The notes under the pieces were generated by a model. It had not been told where the DNA came from and made no database searches. It saw only the letters and a list, made by a program, of their open reading frames with translations. Positions 30,914-38,897 of a stretch of 64,000 nucleotides of DNA are shown here, piece by piece. Position numbers and translations under genes: made by a program. Location: NCBI GenBank assembly GCA_030684935.1, contig JAUXXH010000031.1, positions 1 to 64,000 of the forward strand, written 5' to 3'. This stretch comes from Pseudolabrys sp. (GTDB taxonomy: Bacteria > Pseudomonadota > Alphaproteobacteria > Rhizobiales > Xanthobacteraceae). The stretch's first letter is position 1. Each line of letters opens with the position of its first letter.

Positions 30914-31126
30914 TCAGGCGAACTCTTTTTCCGACAGGGTCAGTTCGCTTTCGGGGGCGACCCGCTCGTGTTTCTCGGTCGCGCTCTTGATGCGGTACAT
31001 CGGATCGCCCGGGTCCTTGTCGGACACCGGCACCAGAAACGTGATCTGATAGGCGCCGGCGGCGGCCTCACGCAGCACTTTCGGCATAAGATCGACGACT
31101 TGGCCGATACTGTATTTGTGCGTCAC
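30914..31126 (-). CDS. Hypothetical small protein (about 70 aa)
   Basis: GTG start: VTHKYSIGQVVDLMPKVLREAAAGAYQITFLVPVSDKDPGDPMYRIKSATEKHERVAPESELTLSEKEFA. Confidence 0.7.
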   Translation of the reverse strand: MTHKYSIGQVVDLMPKVLREAAAGAYQITFLVPVSDKDPGDPMYRIKSATEKHERVAPESELTLSEKEFA

Positions 31127-31398
31127 AAAAACTCCTTTCGTTCGAAAAAGGTAATCAGGTGCCCGATGGCAGGGCGCAGATTCGATTTTCATATATAGGG
31201 ATGGTACCAGCCGATTGCGACGGTCGACGGGAAATTGTCTTCCCATACGCCGGATGGCCGAGGCCCGGATTGTGGTAATCCTCGACTTCCTTGAGCGACG
31301 AGCGCATGCCTCTTATCTAAAAATCGTCGTGAAGGCTCGCAGCCGCGGGGACGCCGCAGCGGCCTTTGGGGCTAGCGAAACGAAAATGGACAGAGAAC

Positions 31399-31686
31399 AT
31401 GAGCAAGGCCAAGCCGACCACGCCACAAAGGAACGACATGAGCCCGGACGCCAAGAAAAGCGACGTCGGACAGGATCCGAAAAAGCCGGTCAATCTACGC
31501 GCCAATGCGATGCCGACGGATGGGTTTGTTCTGTCCGTCGACGGGAAACTGAAGACGCAGTTCGAGACCGAAGCGGATGCCACCGCGGCTGCCGAAAAGC
31601 TCAAGCAGGCGTATCCGGTGATCCAGGTCTCGGTCTATGACGCGATCAAGCGTGTCTATACGCCGGTTGAACTCGCTGGAAAGTAA
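31399..31686 (+). CDS. Hypothetical small protein
   Basis: MSKAKPTTPQRNDMSPDAKKSDVGQ...FVLSVDGKLKTQFETEADATAAAEKLKQAYPVIQVSVYDAIKRVYTPVELAGK. Confidence 0.7.
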   Translation: MSKAKPTTPQRNDMSPDAKKSDVGQDPKKPVNLRANAMPTDGFVLSVDGKLKTQFETEADATAAAEKLKQAYPVIQVSVYDAIKRVYTPVELAGK

Positions 31687-31905
31687 GCCACTCCCGATGT
31701 GCCGCGCCCAAGTCTGCGCGCGGCTTTGGCGGTATACGTATTCATGACCGGGAATTCTGGCGGCGTGACCGGAACCAAGCGTCACCGGTCGGCTTGATAG
31801 ACGTAACCCCAGCTTTCACGACACTCTGCAACGGCATTGGCCGCGGCTTTGCCGCACGGCGGATTGGCGTGTGCTCACGGGTTAAGCTCAGCCAGGAGAA
31901 ATCGA

Positions 31906-32154
31906 ATGCGCAATATGTTCACGGCAGGATTGGTGGCGTTCACGCTGGTTGCGATACCCGTCGCGGTTCAGGCCGGCACGCTGGAAGGCGTCGCCATCGG
32001 CGCCGGTTCCGGCGCGCTGATTGCTGGGCCTCCGGGCGCCATTGTCGGCGGCGTGATTGGCGGTGTGGTCGGCGGCCCGAATGTCGTGCCGCGCAAGCGT
32101 TACCGCCAGTGCTGGACCAATCGCAACGGCAACAGGCAGTGCCGCTGGCGTTAG
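31906..32154 (+). CDS. Hypothetical secreted glycine-rich protein
   Basis: Signal peptide MRNMFTAGLVAFTLVAIPVAVQA; glycine-zipper-like stretch; C-terminal YRQCWTNRNGNRQCRWR. Confidence 0.75.
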   Translation: MRNMFTAGLVAFTLVAIPVAVQAGTLEGVAIGAGSGALIAGPPGAIVGGVIGGVVGGPNVVPRKRYRQCWTNRNGNRQCRWR

Positions 32155-32346
32155 AACCGTCTGATCTGTCAGCAGATTCCGGGGTGGCGACGGCCGCTCC
32201 GGGTCGCTGACGGCGCTGCCAATCGCGCAGCGAAGTTATCCACCAGTTGTATAATATAGCTCAGACGGGAAGCGGCCGGCGCGTCAGAATTTCACTGTTG
32301 CCCGAACGTATCCGATTCCCCCATCGATCCCCCGCGTTCGGTCAAC

Positions 32347-32375
32347 GACCCCGGCTGGCGACCCCAGCCGGGGTC
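32347..32375 (+). promoter_or_regulatory. Strong stem-loop upstream of the DUF3309 gene
   Basis: gaccccggctgg-cgacc-ccagccggggtc, perfect 12-bp stem ending 34 nt before the ATG; no T run follows. Confidence 0.5.
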
Positions 32376-32409
32376 ATGCTTATGGCCCCGAGGAAATGGA
32401 GATCAGGCG

Positions 32410-32574
32410 ATGTCACTAGGGCTCATTCTGGTCGTCGTGCTTGTCATCTTTTTGCTCGGCGGTTTCAGCGGCCGCTTCGGCGGCTACGGCTACGGCTATG
32501 GCCACGGCGGCGTCGGTATCATCGGTGCAGTGCTGATTGTCATTCTGATTCTGCTTCTGCTCGGACGAATTTGA
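32410..32574 (+). CDS. DUF3309-family small membrane protein (54 aa; below the ORF-track size cut-off)
   Basis: Translated by eye: MSLGLILVVVLVIFLLGGFSGRFGGYGYGYGHGGVGIIGAVLIVILILLLLGRI*. Confidence 0.82.
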   Translation: MSLGLILVVVLVIFLLGGFSGRFGGYGYGYGHGGVGIIGAVLIVILILLLLGRI

Positions 32575-32648
32575 GCTGCAGGCGCTGCGAAAAACAACGC
32601 CGGCGTCCATCCGCTCAACATCACGCGGTGTTTGACGACGGACCGGGC

Positions 32649-33188
32649 TTACTCGCCGCCGGCGAGCACGGCGCGGGTCTGTTCGTCCGGGCCGAAGTCA
32701 TTGACGCCGTCGATCGAGAGCAACTCGGCCAGCCGGGTGCGGGCCCGATTGACGCGCGACTTGATGGTGCCGACCGCACAGCCGCAGATGTTGGCGGCTT
32801 CTTCGTAGGAGAAGCCCGACGCGCCGACCAGGATCAGCGCTTCACGCTGGTCCGAGGGCAGTTGCGCCAGCGCCTTGCGGAATTCGGTGAACTCCACCTG
32901 GCCATGCTGCTCGGGCTGCGACTTCAGCGAGTCGGCGTAATGGCCATCGCTGTCCTCGACCTCGCGGCGCCGCTTGCGGTATTCCGAGCGGAAATGGTTG
33001 CGCAGGATCGTGAACAGCCAGGCCGACATGTTGGTGCCGGGCTGAAATGAGTCGATGTTGGCCAGCGCGCGAACCATCGTTTCCTGCACGAGATCGTCGG
33101 CGCGATCAACGTTCCCGCACAGCGAGATCGCAAATGCGCGGAGACTTGGCACCGCGGCAAGGACAGACTTGCGGACTGATTCATCCAT
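32649..33188 (-). CDS. ecfG: General stress response ECF sigma factor EcfG
   Basis: ECF sigma: LVQETMVRALANIDSFQPGTNMSAWLFTILRNHFRSEYRKRRREVED, QREALILVGASGFSYEEAANICGCAVGTIKSRVNRAR; co-located with nepR/phyR. Confidence 0.93.
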   Translation of the reverse strand: MDESVRKSVLAAVPSLRAFAISLCGNVDRADDLVQETMVRALANIDSFQPGTNMSAWLFTILRNHFRSEYRKRRREVEDSDGHYADSLKSQPEQHGQVEFTEFRKALAQLPSDQREALILVGASGFSYEEAANICGCAVGTIKSRVNRARTRLAELLSIDGVNDFGPDEQTRAVLAGGE

Positions 33189-33415
33189 CAGTGCTTGTCC
33201 TTCTTGTCAGTGCCGTCCAGACGGCTGACCAGATCGGCGAACCGGTCCGGCACGCCCTGGTTGACCACGTCATCATACATGGCGCGGAGTTGCTGGCCGA
33301 GACGGGCCTGGACCTCTCGGCCCAGTTTTGCCGGCTTGGCCTCTGACTTTTTTCGACTGGCCGCGCTTTCCATTGGTTTTTGCTGTCCCACGGGCTTACG
33401 ATCTTCTTCGTTCAT
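33188..33415 (-). CDS. nepR: NepR anti-sigma factor
   Basis: LGREVQARLGQQLRAMYDDVVNQGVPDRFADLVSRLD is the NepR core; stop overlaps the ecfG start. Confidence 0.92.
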   Translation of the reverse strand: MNEEDRKPVGQQKPMESAASRKKSEAKPAKLGREVQARLGQQLRAMYDDVVNQGVPDRFADLVSRLDGTDKKDKH

Positions 33416-33478
33416 GTGTGGCCCCAATTCCCTTTGCCCCAACCGGAGCTTAGGTTTCCCCCTCTGACGTTTATTCAA

Positions 33479-33503
33479 AACCGCTGACCGGACAGTTGGT
33501 TCC
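33479..33503 (-). promoter_or_regulatory. EcfG-type promoter motif (one mismatch) upstream of nepR-ecfG
   Basis: Minus strand GGAAC(33503-33499)-N16-GGTT(33482-33479). Confidence 0.6.
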
Positions 33504-33511
33504 ACAATGAG

Positions 33512-33536
33512 GGAACTTTTTTCAAAGGACGACGTT
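33512..33536 (+). promoter_or_regulatory. EcfG-type promoter motif upstream of phyR
   Basis: GGAAC(33512-33516)-N16-CGTT(33533-33536). Confidence 0.78.
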
Positions 33537-33613
33537 GGGAGCTGTGAACAGCTTACGAATGTTCGGGGCGATGCCCATCTAAGCAGGGCTCTAATCGGTT
33601 TCGGGAGGGATTT

Positions 33614-34423
33614 TTGTCGACATCTCAATCAGTTGCGCAACATCTGCCGTATCTGCGGCGCTATGCCCGGGCCTTGTCCGGCAGCCAGCCGTCCGGTGAT
33701 GCCTATGTAGCGGCCACGCTTGAGGCGCTGGTGCAGGATCCCAAGGTCCTGGAGGACAACGCCTCGACCCGGATCGCCCTGTACCGGCTTTTCACCAAAA
33801 TCTGGAATTCGGTCGCTCTGAACGGCCGGCCAACCGTGGCCCCAGGCATCGACCCGAACCAGCCCGTCGAACGGCATCTCGCCCAAATTGCGCCGATGCC
33901 GCGTCAGGCGTTCCTGCTGGTGGCGCTGGAAGGCTTGTCGGAGGATGATGCCGCCAAGGTGCTGGACATCGATGTGCCGAAGCTGCGCGAACTCGTTGAA
34001 GAGTCCGGGCGCGAACTGGCCGCCGAAATCGCCACTGACGTTTTGATCATCGAAGACGAGACTTTCATCGCGCTCGATCTCGAGGGTCTGGTTGAAGGTC
34101 TCGGCCATAAGGTGCTGGGCGTCGCCCGGACCCATTCCGAAGCCATCGCTCTGGCCAAAGTGAAGCGGCCGGGCATCATTCTCGCCGATATCCAGCTCGC
34201 CGACGGCAGCTCGGGTCTCGATGCGGTCAACGAAATGCTGCGCACCTTCGAAGTGCCGGTGATCTTCATCACAGCCTATCCGGAGCGCTTCCTGACCGGT
34301 GAACGTCCTGAGCCGGCGTTCCTGATCGCCAAGCCGTTCCAGCCGGCAACCGTGTCGGCCGTGCTCAGTCAGGCGCTGTTTTTCGAGCGCAACGCCAAAC
34401 GGCGCGAGCGCAAGGCCAGCTAA
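33614..34423 (+). CDS. phyR: PhyR response regulator (sigma-like domain plus receiver)
   Basis: LPYLRRYARALSGSQPSGDAYVAATLEAL, C-terminal receiver DVLIIEDETFIALDLEGLVEGLGHKVLGVARTHSEAIALA; TTG start. Confidence 0.94.
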   Translation: MSTSQSVAQHLPYLRRYARALSGSQPSGDAYVAATLEALVQDPKVLEDNASTRIALYRLFTKIWNSVALNGRPTVAPGIDPNQPVERHLAQIAPMPRQAFLLVALEGLSEDDAAKVLDIDVPKLRELVEESGRELAAEIATDVLIIEDETFIALDLEGLVEGLGHKVLGVARTHSEAIALAKVKRPGIILADIQLADGSSGLDAVNEMLRTFEVPVIFITAYPERFLTGERPEPAFLIAKPFQPATVSAVLSQALFFERNAKRRERKAS

Positions 34424-34445
34424 CCAGCGCACGGCCTTAAAAGAA

Positions 34446-34480
34446 AAGCCCGCCGCGGGAGTGTCCGCGGCGGGCTTTTT
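34446..34480 (+). terminator. Rho-independent terminator after phyR
   Basis: agcccgccgcgg-gagtgt-ccgcggcgggcttttt. Confidence 0.9.
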
Positions 34481-34501
34481 CGTGGGGCGTTCAAACCGAA
34501 T

Positions 34502-34858
34502 TCAGGGGACGCGATCCTTGCGCGCCAGCGCATAGCCGAGCAGTCCAGCTTCGACCAGCATGGCCAACTGCATTTGATGTTGCGGCGCCAGGGCCGGGGC
34601 GGTGGCCTCGGCGGTTTTGCGGCGCATCGCCCAAAAGACGATCAGCGCAATCAGCGCCACGGTGCCATAAATCCCGCCAATGATCAGCCGGGCGTTGATC
34701 AGCCCGTACTGCAATTCCAGCGCCAAGGTGGCGGCGATGGTAAAATGATAAATCGCAATCAGCGCCGCAATCCCGATGACAGCGGCCACCAAGCAAATAC
34801 GCAGCACGCGGCCGAGCAACTGCCCGGCCGCCGCCGTGACCATCTGATCAAGTCGCAT
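34502..34858 (-). CDS. Hypothetical membrane protein (2-3 TM)
   Basis: MRLDQMVTAAAGQLLGRVLRICLVAAVIGIAALIAIYHF...; directly downstream of the DUF883-like gene. Confidence 0.75.
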   Translation of the reverse strand: MRLDQMVTAAAGQLLGRVLRICLVAAVIGIAALIAIYHFTIAATLALELQYGLINARLIIGGIYGTVALIALIVFWAMRRKTAEATAPALAPQHQMQLAMLVEAGLLGYALARKDRVP

Positions 34859-34862
34859 GGGA

Positions 34863-35210
34863 TTACCGGCGGTTGGCCAGCCCGGCGAGAAAGCCGATGC
34901 CGGCGGCAATGCCCAGCATCAGCAGTGGCCGGTGCTCGACCTCATCGGTGATTTTCTTGAACGCATCGGCGCCGATCTTGGTCGCCTCGTCGGCGACGGA
35001 CTTGCTGACCCCGGAGGCGCTGTCACGGACCCGCTCCATGATGCCGGCCAAAGCCTCGCTGACGAAGTCACCGACATCGCTGGAGGCGCCGGAAGCTTCG
35101 GTCTTGGCGGTGCTGGAGAGCCGGCGCAGCCGCTTTTCCAGATCGCCCATCAGGTCTTCGATCGCCGCGATCTCATCGGCGGCCACGGATTTAGCTGTAC
35201 GCGCGCTCAT
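34863..35210 (-). CDS. DUF883/ElaB-YqjD-like membrane-anchored protein
   Basis: MSARTAKSVAADEIAAIEDLMGDLEKRLRRLS...amphipathic...C-terminal TM HRPLLMLGIAAGIGFLAGLANRR. Confidence 0.82.
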   Translation of the reverse strand: MSARTAKSVAADEIAAIEDLMGDLEKRLRRLSSTAKTEASGASSDVGDFVSEALAGIMERVRDSASGVSKSVADEATKIGADAFKKITDEVEHRPLLMLGIAAGIGFLAGLANRR

Positions 35211-35253
35211 TGAACACCTCAGGCGTTTGATTTGTCCTGCATCTCGCCGGGTG

Positions 35254-35278
35254 AACGATTGGTCGAGAGGAAAGTTCC
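35254..35278 (-). promoter_or_regulatory. EcfG-type promoter motif upstream of the DUF883-like gene
   Basis: Minus strand GGAAC(35278-35274)-N16-CGTT(35257-35254), 43 nt before the ATG. Confidence 0.75.
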
Positions 35279-35336
35279 GTAAGTGCTGGAACAAAGTTCC
35301 GCGTCCTTCGCGCGCAGCCTTCCGCATTAGCCCGTA

Positions 35337-35361
35337 GGAACATAACAGGACGATCGCGGTT
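35337..35361 (+). promoter_or_regulatory. EcfG-type promoter motif (one mismatch) upstream of the hypothetical at 35412
   Basis: GGAAC(35337-35341)-N16-GGTT(35358-35361). Confidence 0.5.
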
Positions 35362-35411
35362 GTTCTTCTGATATCGGCACGGCGAAGTTCGCCGGTGGAT
35401 GGAGCAAACCG

Positions 35412-35705
35412 ATGCGCGATTTCGTGTCCTACTTCTCGGCCGGTGCGCTGGCTGCCTTGGCCATCGTTGTCATCGCGCAACCGGGCGACGCCAATACCGC
35501 GTCCGAACGGGCCTCCATGACCTCGATGTCCAAGGCGCCGCTGCAAACGGTCGATCGCAGCAACAAGGGCGACCGCCTGGCGCCGGCCACCGCCGTGCGC
35601 CCGCAGCCGCTGGAGCGGCCGCGCATGATGGCAGGTTGCGATCCGGCCTTCAGCCCGCTATCGACCTCGGCCGCTGTCAATTTTGCCGCCCGCTGCGTTG
35701 CTTAG
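35412..35705 (+). CDS. Hypothetical exported protein
   Basis: MRDFVSYFSAGALAALAIVVIAQPGDANT...PRMMAGCDPAFSPLSTSAAVNFAARCVA. Confidence 0.7.
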   Translation: MRDFVSYFSAGALAALAIVVIAQPGDANTASERASMTSMSKAPLQTVDRSNKGDRLAPATAVRPQPLERPRMMAGCDPAFSPLSTSAAVNFAARCVA

Positions 35706-35758
35706 CCAACTATTCGTTCTATGATCGAGGCCGGCGCAGTTTCGCACACAGGGCCGCG

Positions 35759-36232
35759 ATGCATAATCATCTGATCGCTTGTCTTGCTATCGGGATGTTG
35801 GCGGCAGCCGCGGTGCCGGTCGACGCCGCGGCTCAGGCTCCGCTGCGAGCCAAGACCGGCACGCTCACCTGCGACACTTCAGGCGATATTGGACTGATCG
35901 TCACGGCGAAGAAACGTCTGATCTGCCTCTTCACACCTGCGCGGCCCGGCCCTCGCGAGGTTTATTCGGGAGCCATCGTCAAATTTGGTGCCGATGCCGC
36001 CAAAGCGGCGGGCGCTGAAATGGTCTGGACCGTCTATGCGCCGGCCAATCGCCGGTTTGGCATATTGGCTGGGCAATACGGTGGGGCCGCTGCCAGAAAA
36101 AGCGCCGGTGGCAATACGCTTGTGGGCGGTTCGGCATCGGCCGTTACCTTGCAACCGATGGTGACGGAAGGGGAGGGCGGCGCAAATCTGGCCACCAGCG
36201 TCGTTGCCCTGGAATTGCATCCCGCACGGTAA
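35759..36232 (+). CDS. DUF992-like secreted protein
   Basis: Signal peptide; GTLTCDTSGDIGLIVTAKKRLICLFTP...YSGAIVKFGADAAKAAGAEMVWTVYAP. Confidence 0.78.
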   Translation: MHNHLIACLAIGMLAAAAVPVDAAAQAPLRAKTGTLTCDTSGDIGLIVTAKKRLICLFTPARPGPREVYSGAIVKFGADAAKAAGAEMVWTVYAPANRRFGILAGQYGGAAARKSAGGNTLVGGSASAVTLQPMVTEGEGGANLATSVVALELHPAR

Positions 36233-36428
36233 AATTCGACAAAGCAGCGGCCGGCGGTGCGCTTGTATTCTACAAGACGCCACTAATGCAGCGCGGCTGC
36301 ACGCCTTTGCGTGTTTGTACTTAGGGGTTTAGCTGCTGCCCTTCATGATATGTAGACGGCCGCATTTTAGGTTTCGACGACAATTTCGATAAATGCGGGG
36401 CGGAGAGCTTACGCCAAAAAGAGGCAGC

Positions 36429-36881
36429 ATGACCGTATTGCGAGTCCTGCACGTCGATGACGAACCCGACATTCGCGAGTTGGTGGAGATCTCCCTCGGC
36501 CTCGATCCCGAACTGTCGCTGAAAAGCTGCGCATCCGGTCTGGCCGCATTGTCGGCGGCCGCTGACTGGTCGCCGGACGTTATCCTGATGGATGTGATGA
36601 TGCCGGTCATGGACGGGCCACAAACGCTCGGCCGTTTGCGCGGGCAGCCGAGCACAGCGGCTATCCCGGTGGTGTTCATGACGGCGCGGGCACAAACGCT
36701 CGAACTGGCGCACTTCATCTCGCTCGGCGCCGCCGGCGTCATTCCCAAGCCGTTCGATCCGATGACGCTCGCCGGTGCAGTGCGACGACTATGTGCAGCC
36801 GGCGCCGCCAAGAACGGCTCAGGCGCCGCTCTCGCGAACGCTGATTCTCGTTACCCGGCCGCTGCGGTCAGTCGAACGTAA
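36429..36881 (+). CDS. Single-domain CheY-like response regulator
   Basis: RVLHVDDEPDIRELVEISL, DVILMDVMMPVMDG, VFMTARAQ, PKPFDP. Confidence 0.87.
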   Translation: MTVLRVLHVDDEPDIRELVEISLGLDPELSLKSCASGLAALSAAADWSPDVILMDVMMPVMDGPQTLGRLRGQPSTAAIPVVFMTARAQTLELAHFISLGAAGVIPKPFDPMTLAGAVRRLCAAGAAKNGSGAALANADSRYPAAAVSRT

Positions 36882-37893
36882 AGGCGTCGTGATAGGCGCC
36901 CTGGACGCTACCGCCGGGAACGGGACCGCCGCCCGGCACATGCACCATGTTGCCGATCACCGCCACCGTCTGACCATGCAGTCCGTGACGGGGGATCGCC
37001 ATTGGCGTCAGTTCTTCCCAAGTGTCGGTCTTCGGATCGTAGCCTTCGTTGGTGCCGAACACCTTGCCGGTGGCTTCGCCGCCGAACACGATGATCCTGC
37101 CGCCGATGTAGACCGCTGAGACGCCGCTGCGCGGTGTCGGCAGCGGCGCGCGGAATGACCATGCATCGGTCTTGGGGTCGTAGACCGCGTTCAGGCTGGT
37201 GTTGAAGTCGTAGGAATCCATGCGGCCGGCGATGGCGTGGATTTTTCCATCTACAAGCGCCACACCCATGTGGTCGCGCTGTCCGACATAAGGTTGCGTG
37301 GCGGTCGAGCCGCGCATGCCGCCGAGCGTCGTGTACTTGTTGGTCGCCGGATCGTAGATCTCGTGCCACTCCACCGAACGCACGTCGCGGCCGCCAAGCA
37401 AGTGGATGACCCCATCGACGGTGATCGCCGAGATGGCGCCGCGCGGCCGCGCCAGCGGCGCGATCGGCGCCCACTGGTCGGTTGCGGTGTCATAGACAAA
37501 GCACTTGGAGTGGGGGCAGCGGTTCTGCTCCAGGAAGCCGCCGAAGGTGTAGACCTTGTTGCCGACCGCGGCGCCGGCGACATGGTTGCAGGCAATCGGA
37601 AACGGCGCCTTCAGCGACCAGCTCTTGGCCTTCGAATCGTAGACCTGATGAAAATTGCCGTCGACGCGATGCCGCGCATAGCCGGCGATGCAATGAATTT
37701 TGCCCTCGCATTCGATCACGGCATGCTCGCCAGTCGCGATCGGCATGCGCGGCTGTTCGACCCAGCGGCCGGGATTGGCCGCCTTCGGCGCCGAACTGAC
37801 ATTGTGCCGCTGCTTCTCGACCGTGGCGGGAATGGCCGTGATCGACTTGTCGTTCAGGCCGGCGAACAAGGTGTCGGTGGCAGTGTCGCTCAT
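36868..37893 (-). CDS. Kelch-repeat beta-propeller protein
   Basis: Repeated VYDxxTDxW/APxxxPRG/GGxxxIHxxGG motifs (e.g. KVYTFGGFLE, VIHLLGGRD, RIIVFGGEA). Confidence 0.87.
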   Translation of the reverse strand: MSDTATDTLFAGLNDKSITAIPATVEKQRHNVSSAPKAANPGRWVEQPRMPIATGEHAVIECEGKIHCIAGYARHRVDGNFHQVYDSKAKSWSLKAPFPIACNHVAGAAVGNKVYTFGGFLEQNRCPHSKCFVYDTATDQWAPIAPLARPRGAISAITVDGVIHLLGGRDVRSVEWHEIYDPATNKYTTLGGMRGSTATQPYVGQRDHMGVALVDGKIHAIAGRMDSYDFNTSLNAVYDPKTDAWSFRAPLPTPRSGVSAVYIGGRIIVFGGEATGKVFGTNEGYDPKTDTWEELTPMAIPRHGLHGQTVAVIGNMVHVPGGGPVPGGSVQGAYHDAFTFD

Positions 37894-37903
37894 GGTCGCT
37901 TCC

Positions 37904-38743
37904 TCAAACGGAGTAGGTGGGCACTGCTTCGTTGAGCAGCTTGCGGGTCAGTTCGACGCCTTCGCGGCAGACGTCATAGGGCGATTGCGCCCACAGATCG
38001 GGGTTGGGAGCCTCGTAGCTCAGGTAGCCGGTGTAGCCTTTCTCGGCCAAGAGCCCGAGCATCTCGCGCCATTTGACTACGCCTTTGCCGGGCGGCAGGC
38101 GGTCGGTCGGGCGGCGGACGCCGACCGACGGATTGGGCGAGACATCGCTGTACTGGAAACAGAAGATTTTATCGGCCGGAATGCTCTCGAAGCTTCTTCC
38201 GCCGAATCCGCTGCGGGTGAAGTGATAGGCATCGATCAGATAGCCGCAGTTCGGCTTGGCCGCGCCTTCGATCAGTTCGGTCAGCACCGGCAGGCTGTTG
38301 AGCACGTCGTGCTGCGAGTTGTACTCGATCGCGAGCTTGAGCTTGTACTCGGCCGCGATGTCGCCGGCCTCCTTGAGATACTTGATCGCGTCCTTGATCG
38401 GGCCTTTGACCTGGCCGGGCGCGCTCATCAGCGTGTCGCAGCCGAGGGCGACCGCGTTCTCGCAGGACTCGCGGAATACCTTGAACAGACGCTTGCTCTC
38501 GTCACCGGTCTCGAACAGCCAACCGTATTCGACGCCGAGCACGCCGACCGGAATGCCGGACTCGCGGATCAGGTCGAGCACCTGATCGTTGCTCATGCCT
38601 TCATCGAAGCAGCGCTTGAAGTCGGTGCGGCGCAATTCGACCGCGTCGAAGCCGCCTTGTTTGGCGGCATCCAAAGCGGTGGCCAGCGGCGTGGTGTCGA
38701 TGGTCCAGGTGTGCAGGGCCAGCCGGCCGAATTTGGCAGTCAT
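37904..38743 (-). CDS. Sugar phosphate isomerase/epimerase (AP endonuclease-2-like TIM barrel)
   Basis: FGRLALHTWTIDTTPLATALDAAKQGGFDAVELRRTDF...NCGYLIDAYHFTRSG...GYTGYLSYEAPNP. Confidence 0.85.
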   Translation of the reverse strand: MTAKFGRLALHTWTIDTTPLATALDAAKQGGFDAVELRRTDFKRCFDEGMSNDQVLDLIRESGIPVGVLGVEYGWLFETGDESKRLFKVFRESCENAVALGCDTLMSAPGQVKGPIKDAIKYLKEAGDIAAEYKLKLAIEYNSQHDVLNSLPVLTELIEGAAKPNCGYLIDAYHFTRSGFGGRSFESIPADKIFCFQYSDVSPNPSVGVRRPTDRLPPGKGVVKWREMLGLLAEKGYTGYLSYEAPNPDLWAQSPYDVCREGVELTRKLLNEAVPTYSV

Positions 38744-38897
38744 TTTTTGGCGCTCTCCCGTTCCGGCTACCGTCTTTTTTTGCCCGCTCGTTGACCGTGA
38801 AGATGGAGGACAATTGGCGGCCAAGCCAGACCCATTTGGCGGCAATTGCCGAATATCTTGCCTCGGAGGCGGGCCTGCGCTGTGCTAATTTCGGCCG

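Noticed and set aside
31771-31795. GGAAC-N16-GCTT upstream of the gene at 31906
   Set aside because: -10 element has two mismatches to CGTT; too weak to call an EcfG promoter.
35288-35312. Another GGAAC between the DUF883 gene and 35412
   Set aside because: Spacing gives CGCG instead of CGTT; the site at 35337 fits better.
36429-36881. Candidate SdrG-type GSR regulator close to phyR
   Set aside because: Ordinary CheY-like receiver; I do not see the FATGUY motif, and no EcfG motif is upstream.
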